Assembly (NCBI GenBank): GCA_017632695.1
Contig: JAGBQS010000241.1
Location: 1-11,318, forward strand
Direction of reading: 5' to 3'
DNA from: Bacteroidales bacterium
Lineage (GTDB): Bacteria; Bacteroidota; Bacteroidia; Bacteroidales; UBA3663
Length of the DNA: 11,318 bases
Numbering within the stretch: position 1 is the first letter of the stretch; each line of letters opens with the position of its first letter. The notes below the pieces were generated by a model. It saw only the letters and a list, made by a program, of their open reading frames with translations, was not told where the DNA came from and did not search any database. Below, one piece after another: positions 1 to 7,087 of the stretch. The position numbers were made by a program, and so were the translations under genes.

Positions 1-1
1 A

Positions 2-2104
2 AAGGGTAAAATCAAGTATGGTGACAGAACGGTCAAGGATGGCGAAAATGAAAACGGCATCATTCTTCTGGCCGATTCTACCTTCTTCCAATTCTTCGAC
101 TTTGAACTGCTGAAAGGAGACCGCCAGACAGCTTTGGATGCCCCCGATAAGTGCGTCATTACCGAACGTCTGGCAAAACGGTTGTTTGGTGAAACAGATC
201 CCATCGGCGAATCATTACAGATTGTGGGAGACCGTCATGTCTGGATCGGCAATGAGGATCCGTATGACAGTACCTTGGTTTATACGGTTCAGGCTGTTGT
301 TCAGGATTTTGATCATACCGTACTGCCGAATGAGACACAACTGATAGCCAGTATGCAGCGCTATCCGCAGGTAGTGGGCTATAAGCTAAGTAATAATAAC
401 GGCGCCTATGGAGCATCCGGTCCGGCTAAAGTCTTGTTGATGCTACATCCGGGCTTGACCCTCGATGATAAAAAAGACGTGATTAAAAATCATCTTTCGC
501 AAAACTACCGGGGCAATTGGGGCGGTCTGAATGTGTGTCTGACCAAACTGACCGATGTTCTGTTTGCTCCGCAGAACAATGGTCGTGGGTTGATAAAGGG
601 AGATAAGACCCGGCTTTATATCTTGCTGGCGGCGGTACTTGCCATCCTGTTTTTTGCTATCAGCAATTACATCAACCTGACTATAGCCAATACAGGGTTC
701 AGGGCCAAGGAAATGGCTACACGCCGTCTCTTTGGAAGCAGTCAGTACCGGATTTCCCTAAAACTGATTATGGAGTCTATGCTGATGGTAACGGTTTCGT
801 TTGCTGTCGGATTGGCTTTGGCTTTTTGTCTGCAAAAGGAAGCGGCCGCCTTATTTAAAGGAAAGATCGATTTGATGAACGATATTACCGTGGGTACAGT
901 CAGTATCTGCCTGCTCTTTATACTGTTTTTGGGTATTATTTCCGGTATAGTGCCTTCAAGACTGATTTCCAGATATCAGCCCATCGATATCGTAAAAGGG
1001 AACTTCCGCTTTCATTCGAAGATGATACTCGGCAAGGTTTTCATCATCTTGCAGAATGTCATTACGGTTGCCATGCTTACATCGGCCTTTGTTATCTGGC
1101 TTCAGTTGCGTCATCTGATATATGCGCCACTGGGTTACAACACAGAAAACCTTTATTATATAATGTGTGATTTTGATAAGACCCAGTTAGTGAGGGATCG
1201 GTTGGAGAAGATGCCGTTTGTTGAGAAGATCGGACTCTTCCAGAATACGGCTTTTGCGGGTCATGGTTGCAGCATGCAGATTATTCGTCGCGACGAAAAA
1301 CAGATTGTCGTTTTCAAAACACAAATGGATAAGAATGCGTTTGACCTTTATGGATTGGAAGTACTGAAAGACGATGGTCCAACGGATGGCGGATACTATC
1401 TGAATGAAGAGGCATTACGTCAGCTGGACTATACCGAGGAGACACAGGAGATAGATTGGGGCAGTAAGAAAGATCCGATTGCCGGCGTATTGCGCGATTT
1501 TCATCGCATCAATGTATTGCAGGAATTGGAGCCTTTTGCCATCAGTCTGGAAGAAGATCTGAAATATCCGAATTTTCTGGTAAAGACCAATGGATACAAG
1601 GGGGCAAAGGTTGCTTTCGAGTCGATGCTGAAGGACATGAATGTTTCGGACGAGGAAATGAAATGGTATGTAAACAGTTTGGAAGAGAACATTGCCGAGA
1701 CTTTCGAGGATCAGCGGAACACACTGAAGATTATCTCACTCTTCACCTTCGTTGCTATCGTTATATCTGTGCTGGGCTTCATCGGTATGTCGCTGTTCTT
1801 TATCCGCCAGCGACAGAAGGAGATAGGAATCCGCAAGATTATGGGCAGCACCTCTCGTGAGGTAATGCTGTTGATGCTCCGCACGTTCTGTTCTCCTTTG
1901 CTGGTATCGTTCGCCATTGCAATCCCGCTCTCGTGGTACATTATGAACGACTGGCTGACAAACTTCAGTTATCGCATCACCCTCAGCCCTTGGATCTTCG
2001 CCACAACCTGTGCCTTCGCCCTCCTTGTGGCAGTCCTCTCCGTCGGCTTCCAGATCATCAAGGCTGTAAGGACTAATCCTGTAGAAAGTATTAAGACGGA
2101 ATAA
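2..2104 (+). CDS. ABC transporter permease, FtsX/MacB family (5' end outside window)
   Basis: This is the inner-membrane permease of a MacB/LolD-type ABC exporter or mechanotransmission complex. The frame is open from position 2, so the start lies upstream. The TTG at 134 is internal, because the codons before it already encode a MacB periplasmic-domain motif (ADSTFFQFF). 700 codons are visible. By alignment of that motif with VDSCFF in the downstream permease (residue 115), about 90 N-terminal residues are missing, including the first membrane helix. Visible hydrophobic helices lie at about nt 611-680, 758-829, 887-955, 1031-1105, 1727-1804, 1889-1942 and 1991-2059. This is the two-FtsX-module layout with two periplasmic domains. 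The C-terminal FtsX module carries RQKEIGIRKIMGS, the typical cytoplasmic coupling segment, and ends in NPVESIKTE. Substrate is unknown; no HlyD-type adaptor or outer-membrane partner is in view. The family call is firm, the transported molecule is not. Confidence 0.93.
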   Translation, partial: KGKIKYGDRTVKDGENENGIILLADSTFFQFFDFELLKGDRQTALDAPDKCVITERLAKRLFGETDPIGESLQIVGDRHVWIGNEDPYDSTLVYTVQAVVQDFDHTVLPNETQLIASMQRYPQVVGYKLSNNNGAYGASGPAKVLLMLHPGLTLDDKKDVIKNHLSQNYRGNWGGLNVCLTKLTDVLFAPQNNGRGLIKGDKTRLYILLAAVLAILFFAISNYINLTIANTGFRAKEMATRRLFGSSQYRISLKLIMESMLMVTVSFAVGLALAFCLQKEAAALFKGKIDLMNDITVGTVSICLLFILFLGIISGIVPSRLISRYQPIDIVKGNFRFHSKMILGKVFIILQNVITVAMLTSAFVIWLQLRHLIYAPLGYNTENLYYIMCDFDKTQLVRDRLEKMPFVEKIGLFQNTAFAGHGCSMQIIRRDEKQIVVFKTQMDKNAFDLYGLEVLKDDGPTDGGYYLNEEALRQLDYTEETQEIDWGSKKDPIAGVLRDFHRINVLQELEPFAISLEEDLKYPNFLVKTNGYKGAKVAFESMLKDMNVSDEEMKWYVNSLEENIAETFEDQRNTLKIISLFTFVAIVISVLGFIGMSLFFIRQRQKEIGIRKIMGSTSREVMLLMLRTFCSPLLVSFAIAIPLSWYIMNDWLTNFSYRITLSPWIFATTCAFALLVAVLSVGFQIIKAVRTNPVESIKTE

Positions 2105-2130
2105 ACAAACCATACGCCGGGCCATCTGAA

Positions 2131-2172
2131 TACTACGCGTTGGTTGACAGCTGCTTCTTCGATGTATTTCCT
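2131..2172 (+). pseudogene. Remnant of a third FtsX/MacB permease (N-terminal periplasmic segment)
   Basis: Read in the frame starting at 2131, this stretch encodes YYALVDSCFFDVFP. Its 39 bases from 2134 match 4227-4265 of the downstream permease (residues 112-124) at 36 positions, and all three differences are silent third-base changes. It begins 26 bases after the stop of the upstream permease. After 2172 it runs directly into the GGGCGAAAT hairpins, with no start codon or further permease sequence. Homology is seen directly. That it is debris of a lost permease copy, rather than a short ectopic recombination product, is inference. Confidence 0.6.
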
Positions 2173-2175
2173 TCA

Positions 2176-2221
2176 ATTTCGGGCGAAATCTCCCTCAAAA
2201 AGGATATATTTCGCCCGAAAT
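2176..2221. repeat. Hairpin 1 of GGGCGAAAT inverted repeats
   Basis: ATTTCGGGCGAAAT at 2176-2189 is the exact reverse complement of ATTTCGCCCGAAAT at 2208-2221, giving a 14-bp stem around an 18-base loop. No T-run follows, so it is not an obvious intrinsic terminator. The arm sequence recurs in the next hairpin, pointing to a repeated extragenic unit. Confidence 0.8.
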
Positions 2222-2232
2222 CTGTCCAAAAC

Positions 2233-2268
2233 GGGCGAAATCTACTCAAAAAAGCATAGATTTCGCCC
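2233..2268. repeat. Hairpin 2 of GGGCGAAAT inverted repeats
   Basis: GGGCGAAATCT at 2233-2243 pairs perfectly with AGATTTCGCCC at 2258-2268 over an A-rich 14-base loop. It shares its arms with hairpin 1, so the four arms alternate in orientation and could also pair in other combinations. It ends 7 bases before the -33 box of the ATPase gene. Confidence 0.8.
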
Positions 2269-2275
2269 AAAATGC

Positions 2276-2306
2276 TTGTTTATAACAAAGATTTGTTGTA
2301 TCTTTG
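2276..2306 (+). promoter_or_regulatory. Bacteroidota-type promoter of the AAA+ ATPase gene
   Basis: TTG at 2276-2278, a 20-base spacer and TATCTTTG at 2299-2306 match the -33/-7 pattern (TTTG, 19-21 bases, TAnnTTTG) of the Bacteroides primary sigma factor. Transcription should start near 2313. This excludes the upstream ATG at 2272 and supports translation from 2329. Confidence 0.75.
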
Positions 2307-2328
2307 TGCTGTCTTAAAATATGGTGTC

Positions 2329-3756
2329 ATGGAATCAATCATCGGAAGAGAAACAGAAATCAAGCGACTGATGGCAGCCGTTAACAGTCCGCGTCCTGAG
2401 TTTATCGCCCTATATGGACGCAGACGTGTAGGCAAAACATTCTTAATTAATCAGATGTTCAGGAACCAGTATGCTTTCAAGATGACCGGGGTGATAGAAG
2501 GATCGCTGAAAGACCAGTTTACTGCTTTTGCCGATGCAATGAATGATTACAACTACGACATACCGGAGCAACCGAAAGATTGGATGCAGGCATTCATCAT
2601 GTTGAAGAATGCACTGAAGTCGAAAGCGGCGAGCGGTGAGCAGTGCATCATCTTCATCGATGAATTGCCGGCAATGGATGCCGAGGGGTCGAATGTGGCA
2701 GGTGCTGTGGGTTATTTCTGGAACAACTGGGCCAGCCAGTATGATAACGTCGTATTCATTATCTGCGGCAGTGCTACCAGTTGGATGATTACTAATGTCA
2801 TCGACAGCAAGGGAGGATTGCATGACCGCATTACTGTAGAGATGCCGATTCATCCCTTTACACTAAAGGAAACTGAGGCTTATCTTGAAGAACAACACTT
2901 TTTATGGAATCGGCAGATGATACTCCAGGCATATATGGTTTTTGGAGGCATACCGTATTATCTTAGTCTGCTTGACCGCGAGGAGAGTCTTGTGCAGAAT
3001 ATCGACCGCTTGTTTTTCAGTCTGGACACGCAGATGCGCCGAGAGTTTCGCCGATTGTTCAACACGCTCTATAAGAAACCGGAAAAATATATCGACATTA
3101 TCAAGGCTCTTTGTAAAAGCCGCAATGGCATGACCCGTGAGGAACTGGCCTCTGCGTTGAAATGCGCCAACAATGGTCACCTTGGGAATAAACTCGAAGA
3201 TCTTATCTATTGCGACTTAATAAGAAAGAATATTGTCCGCGAGAAGGAAATCAAACGGAAGGATGCTATCTATCAGCTATGCGATTTCTTTTCCCTATTC
3301 TATCTTACTTTCATCGACAGGGCTGAGTTAGAGCAACAGTATTGGACCCATCATATCAACACACCGGAAGTTAACTCTTGGATGGGACTGACGTTTGAAC
3401 GCATCTGTATGGCACATGTTCAGCAAATCAAACAGGCACTGAGGATAGATGCCATCTCGACACTCGTCTATTCCTGGCGAAGCAAGTCATCGACTCCGGC
3501 AGCTCAGATAGATATAGTTATAGAGAGGGCCGACAACATCGTCAATATCTGCGAAGTGAAATACTGTCAAGGTGAATATGCTCTTGATAAAGAAGAATAC
3601 AACAAGATATGTTATCGCAGTAATGCTTTCTGTTCTGAGACAGGACTGCGACACACTCCTTGGCTCACGATGATAACAACAGAGGGATTGTCTCGTGGAA
3701 AATACACTGAGATGATTCAGAGCAAGGTCAAACTTGATGACTTGTTTGCCATTTAG
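2329..3756 (+). CDS. AAA+ ATPase with C-terminal PD-(D/E)xK-like domain (ATPase_2/DUF234 family)
   Basis: The 475-residue protein belongs to the archaeal-type ATPase group (ATPase_2 followed by DUF234), common in multiple copies in Bacteroidales and archaea. Walker A is GRRRVGKT at residues 30-37, Walker B is CIIFIDE at 106-112, and a sensor-like GSATSWM follows at 147. A probable winged-helix segment spans about 252-300. Near the C-terminus, D395 with E409-V-K411 forms a PD-(D/E)xK-like nuclease signature (QIDIVIE...CEVK). No membrane helix or signal peptide is seen, so it is probably cytosolic. The ATG at 2329 is chosen because the promoter lies between it and the ATG at 2272. The gene has its own promoter and interrupts a permease operon, suggesting independent acquisition. 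Its role is unknown; nuclease activity, defence or mobile-element maintenance are guesses from the motifs. Confidence 0.88.
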   Translation: MESIIGRETEIKRLMAAVNSPRPEFIALYGRRRVGKTFLINQMFRNQYAFKMTGVIEGSLKDQFTAFADAMNDYNYDIPEQPKDWMQAFIMLKNALKSKAASGEQCIIFIDELPAMDAEGSNVAGAVGYFWNNWASQYDNVVFIICGSATSWMITNVIDSKGGLHDRITVEMPIHPFTLKETEAYLEEQHFLWNRQMILQAYMVFGGIPYYLSLLDREESLVQNIDRLFFSLDTQMRREFRRLFNTLYKKPEKYIDIIKALCKSRNGMTREELASALKCANNGHLGNKLEDLIYCDLIRKNIVREKEIKRKDAIYQLCDFFSLFYLTFIDRAELEQQYWTHHINTPEVNSWMGLTFERICMAHVQQIKQALRIDAISTLVYSWRSKSSTPAAQIDIVIERADNIVNICEVKYCQGEYALDKEEYNKICYRSNAFCSETGLRHTPWLTMITTEGLSRGKYTEMIQSKVKLDDLFAI

Positions 3757-3841
3757 TCTATGTTTGGGAATCTGCCGTCAAAGAATCATACATCGAACTG
3801 TCTAAATATTTGACAAACTGTTTCCGTCAGGGTGAAAAGCC

Positions 3842-3872
3842 TTGGCGGATTCATTTTTATACCGTAACTTTG
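3842..3872 (+). promoter_or_regulatory. Bacteroidota-type promoter of the second permease/ABC ATPase pair
   Basis: TTG at 3842-3844, exactly 20 bases, then TAACTTTG at 3865-3872. The predicted transcription start falls near 3880, about 15 bases before the ATG at 3894. The pair can therefore be expressed independently of the ATPase gene upstream. An in-frame TTG at 3810 lies upstream of this promoter and is unlikely to be the start. Confidence 0.78.
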
Positions 3873-3893
3873 CATCAGAAAATTATAAATAAT

Positions 3894-6245
3894 ATGAACG
3901 TATTAAAATCTCTCAATCAACGTGGGCAGCACAATTGGATAAAAATAGTGTGTCTGGCCGTAGGATTGGCTACTGGTATCGTATTGATAGGCAAGGCCGG
4001 CTTCGAACAGTCGTGGGATAACTTTTTTCCGACAAGCGATCGCATTTATGTGGTATGTGAAGATTGGGTTTTGGAAGGAGAATACAAACATTATCCGAAG
4101 ACAGCCGGTGCTATAGCTCCAGGTTTGGAACGCTATTGCCCGCAAGTGGAAGCGGCTACACGCTATACCGACTTTGCGTGGGATATGCCCATTGTGACAG
4201 AGGAAGACAAGCGCGTTTGTACCAACTACGCTTTGGTTGACAGCTGCTTCTTCGATGTATTCCCCTTCCGAGTGTTGGCGGGTGATTCCAAACAGGCACT
4301 CAGTCGGGTGGATTACTGTATGGTATCCCGTTCGCTGGCCGAAAAGTTAGGTGGCGATGTTATGGGAAGAATTGTCTTTTTTAACAAGCGTGGCGGATGG
4401 GCCTTGACCATCGGAGGAGTCTATGAAGATATTCCACTGAATTCCAAATTGCACAATTTGCAGGTGATGGTCAGTATGCCGACTATTACCAAGATTACGT
4501 TTGACGGGCGTGAGAATTGGGTGGGTAACGATCGTTATGAAAGTTATGTACGTCTGGCCAAAGGCGTAGGTGCAGATGACTTGAAACCGCAAATTGAAAA
4601 AATGAAGCAAGAGAACCTGCCTTTGGAGGATTTGAAAAAGGCAGGTGTGGAACTGGATTTTTCTTTACAGCCGTTAGCAGAATTTCATACCCATGATGAG
4701 GACACGCGACGTATGACCTGGATTCTGTCCATTTTGGCGGTAGTTCTTATTGGATGTGCCGTTATGAATTACCTGCTGTTGGTGATTGGTGGCATCAGCC
4801 GACGAGCACGAGAGATGGCAGTTCATAAATGCTATGGAGCCGGATCATACCATATATATCGTAAGGTAATGTCGGAAAGCGCGGTCCATCTGGTGCTGTC
4901 ACTGGCATTAGCTTCCCTTCTGTTGTTCTTTTTCAAAGATACAATCGAAGAATTGACCGGTACTCCTTTATTGCTGATTCTGAAGTTGGATAGCAATGTG
5001 TTTATGATCTTGCTGACATGTCTGGTGGTACTTCTGATTACCGGTATGGTGCCAAGTTGGATATATACTCACATTCCCGTAGCAGCCGCCTTTAAGAACT
5101 ATACTCAGAGCCATAGGATATGGAAAATGATGCTGTTGGGCTTACAGTTCGCATCGGCAACATTCCTAATTGTTTTGTTAATGGTAGTGGGTCGTCAATA
5201 TCGGATGATGATAAACGATGATACGGGTTACGACTATTCTTCATTAGGTATTATGAAGGTTGACGGAGTTTCTGGAGGACAACGACAGTTGGTTGTCGAT
5301 GAACTGCGCAAATTATCGGCAGTAAAGGGTGTTACTATGTCTTATGCCAACTTGACCGAGGGTCAAAGTGGCGACAATATCTATTTGCCTGAAGATGATC
5401 ATGAGTATATGAATATTGCCGACCTTTTTTATGTTGGTGATGGTTACTTCGACGTATTGGGCATTCCTGTAATATCAGGACAAACCTTTACTGAGCAGAC
5501 GGATACGCTGCGGGAGGTGATGGTGAGTCGTAAGTTTGAGGAACGCATGCGTGAACTGGCCGGATGGGATCAGGCCGTAGGTAAGCAGATACATTGTACT
5601 TCCTTTGATGGTCTATACACCATTGTGGGTGTTTACGAGAACACACGTTTGGGTAGTATTACCCATCCGGATCCTCGAGCAAGTGTCTGCTTTTACAGCC
5701 AAAATGCCGATTATATGCATTATATTATTATCCGTTTTCATACAATGGATGGATTGAAGGAAGCTAATCAGGTTGTCAAGGAATTGGTAACTGATAATCC
5801 GGATATCGCCATCATTCCATATAATCAGATGATAATCGGTTTGTATTCAGATGCTCGCCGATTCCGGATTACTGTAATGATTGGCGGAGTGGTAGCTCTG
5901 ATTATCGCCCTGATCGGATTGATCGGGTATCTGGCTGGAGAGATGGCACGCCGACAGAAGGAAATCGCTATCCGAAAAGTGAATGGAGCCAGGACGAGGG
6001 ATGTACTTTATCTTTTCCAGGCCGACATTCTGAAAGTAGCACTGCCCGCTGTATTGATTGGCGCTTTGTGCGCTTGGTATGTGGCACGGATATGGCTGGA
6101 ACAGTTTAGCGAAAAATCTTCGCTTCCGCCTCTGATGTTTTTGGTATGTGTACTGGCAGTAACTGCAATAATCCTAAGTGTAGTATGTATCGGTTGCTAT
6201 CGGGTTTCGAACAGTAATCCGGTCAATTATTTGAAGAATGAATAA
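3894..6245 (+). CDS. ABC transporter permease, FtsX/MacB family, complete
   Basis: This complete 783-residue permease has eight predicted membrane helices at about residues 15-35, 274-299, 330-348, 370-390, 411-433, 658-682, 712-731 and 745-768. The first periplasmic domain (about 36-273) is of the MacB type and a second spans about 434-657. RRAREMAVHKCYGA (303-316) and RRQKEIAIRKVNGA (686-699) are the paired cytoplasmic segments expected to contact the ATPase. The ATG at 3894 follows its own promoter and begins a short cytoplasmic N-terminus before helix 1. Like the upstream permease it has two FtsX modules, but sequence divergence is considerable, so they are paralogues rather than a recent duplication. 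The ABC ATPase follows 32 bases downstream, almost certainly in the same transcript. Such systems export peptides or lipids, or transmit conformational signals across the membrane; the substrate cannot be told. Confidence 0.94.
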   Translation: MNVLKSLNQRGQHNWIKIVCLAVGLATGIVLIGKAGFEQSWDNFFPTSDRIYVVCEDWVLEGEYKHYPKTAGAIAPGLERYCPQVEAATRYTDFAWDMPIVTEEDKRVCTNYALVDSCFFDVFPFRVLAGDSKQALSRVDYCMVSRSLAEKLGGDVMGRIVFFNKRGGWALTIGGVYEDIPLNSKLHNLQVMVSMPTITKITFDGRENWVGNDRYESYVRLAKGVGADDLKPQIEKMKQENLPLEDLKKAGVELDFSLQPLAEFHTHDEDTRRMTWILSILAVVLIGCAVMNYLLLVIGGISRRAREMAVHKCYGAGSYHIYRKVMSESAVHLVLSLALASLLLFFFKDTIEELTGTPLLLILKLDSNVFMILLTCLVVLLITGMVPSWIYTHIPVAAAFKNYTQSHRIWKMMLLGLQFASATFLIVLLMVVGRQYRMMINDDTGYDYSSLGIMKVDGVSGGQRQLVVDELRKLSAVKGVTMSYANLTEGQSGDNIYLPEDDHEYMNIADLFYVGDGYFDVLGIPVISGQTFTEQTDTLREVMVSRKFEERMRELAGWDQAVGKQIHCTSFDGLYTIVGVYENTRLGSITHPDPRASVCFYSQNADYMHYIIIRFHTMDGLKEANQVVKELVTDNPDIAIIPYNQMIIGLYSDARRFRITVMIGGVVALIIALIGLIGYLAGEMARRQKEIAIRKVNGARTRDVLYLFQADILKVALPAVLIGALCAWYVARIWLEQFSEKSSLPPLMFLVCVLAVTAIILSVVCIGCYRVSNSNPVNYLKNE

Positions 6246-6277
6246 TTCACTGATAAAACAATTTAAACAACATATTT

Positions 6278-6952
6278 ATGATAAAATTAGAAAACATCCA
6301 GAAGGTGTTCCGCACGGAAGAGGTGGAAACCGTAGCATTGGGCGGTGTATCGCTCGAAGTACAGAAAGGTGAGTTCGTAGCCATCATGGGGCCTTCGGGT
6401 TGTGGCAAGTCTACCTTGTTGAATATATTGGGCTTGCTCGACAATCCCACCAGCGGAACCTATTACCTCGATGGCGAGGAAGTAGGTAGGTTGAAGGAGA
6501 GTCAGCGCACCAAGGTTCGCAAAGGACAGATCGGTTTCGTGTTCCAGAGCTTCAACCTGATTGACGAGTTGAATGTAGAGGAAAATGTGGAACTGCCCCT
6601 GACCTATCTCGGCGTTCCCAAGAAGGAGCGCAAAGCGAGGGTTGAAGAAGTGCTGCGACGTATGGCTATCAGCCATCGTGCCCACCACTTCCCCCAGCAG
6701 CTTTCCGGAGGTCAGCAGCAGCGCGTAGCCATCGCCCGTGCCGTTGTGATGAATCCCAAGATTATACTTGCCGACGAGCCTACGGGTAACCGCGACTCGA
6801 AAAACGGCCTCGAGGTGATGCAACTCCTGACCCAGCTGAACCAGGAGGGTACCACCGTCGTGATGGTCACCCACTCGGAGCGCGATGCCGGTTATGCACA
6901 GCGTGTCATCAACCTCCTGGACGGACAAATTGTTCCTGAAGTGAGTCTTTAA
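6278..6952 (+). CDS. ABC transporter ATP-binding protein, MacB/LolD type
   Basis: The 224-residue ATPase subunit should power the adjacent FtsX-type permeases from the cytoplasmic face. All nucleotide-binding motifs are present: Walker A GPSGCGKST (38-46), Q-loop Q90, signature LSGGQQQ (142-148), Walker B IILADE (162-167) and switch H199. Length is typical of the stand-alone LolD-like class. The D-loop region reads GNRDS where GNLDS or GNLDT is usual; an Arg there is uncommon but outside the catalytic residues. No TAnnTTTG box occurs in the 32-base gap upstream, so it probably depends on the permease promoter at 3842. By eye its base composition is more GC-rich than the permeases, closer to polA and gdhA. 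Calling it macB or lolD proper would over-reach, since the substrate is unknown. Confidence 0.94.
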   Translation: MIKLENIQKVFRTEEVETVALGGVSLEVQKGEFVAIMGPSGCGKSTLLNILGLLDNPTSGTYYLDGEEVGRLKESQRTKVRKGQIGFVFQSFNLIDELNVEENVELPLTYLGVPKKERKARVEEVLRRMAISHRAHHFPQQLSGGQQQRVAIARAVVMNPKIILADEPTGNRDSKNGLEVMQLLTQLNQEGTTVVMVTHSERDAGYAQRVINLLDGQIVPEVSL

Positions 6953-7002
6953 GACTTCGGAATGCAGAGAAAGATCATGTAGTTAATAGTTTTAGTTTAA
7001 AC

Positions 7003-7049
7003 GAATGAGTCAGGCAGACAACTGTGAGAGTTCTCTGCCTGACTTATTT
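7003..7049. terminator. Bidirectional hairpin terminator between convergent genes
   Basis: AGTCAGGCAGA at 7008-7018 pairs exactly with TCTGCCTGACT at 7034-7044. The stem extends outward with A-T and G-T pairs to 7003/7049, and inward past one C-C mismatch through AACT/AGTT to a GTGAG loop. The plus-strand 3' flank is T-rich (TTATTTATAGTTGTTTT). The minus-strand flank is also fairly T-rich. It lies between the ends of the ABC ATPase gene (6952) and polA (7088), so it can stop transcription from both sides. Confidence 0.8.
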
Positions 7050-7087
7050 ATAGTTGTTTTGAGTCTGTTTGTAACTGAACAGTCCGA

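Noticed and set aside
1736..2176. 146-codon minus-strand open frame over the end of the first permease
   Set aside because: It is antisense to the conserved FtsX module and has no recognisable features.
2176..2221. Intrinsic terminator of the first permease
   Set aside because: The stem is strong but no T-run follows on either strand, and the same arms recur in the second hairpin, which fits a repeat element better.
2176..2268. CRISPR-like array
   Set aside because: The repeats are short, alternate in orientation and number only four; CRISPR repeats are direct, longer and evenly spaced by unique spacers.
3757..3841. Right-hand copy of the hairpin repeat or a permease remnant after the ATPase gene
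   Set aside because: I found no GGGCGAAAT arm and no permease-like reading in any frame here, so a symmetrical element boundary cannot be supported.
6287..6928. 213-codon minus-strand open frame opposite the ABC ATPase
   Set aside because: The plus frame encodes every ABC motif, so this is an antisense shadow.
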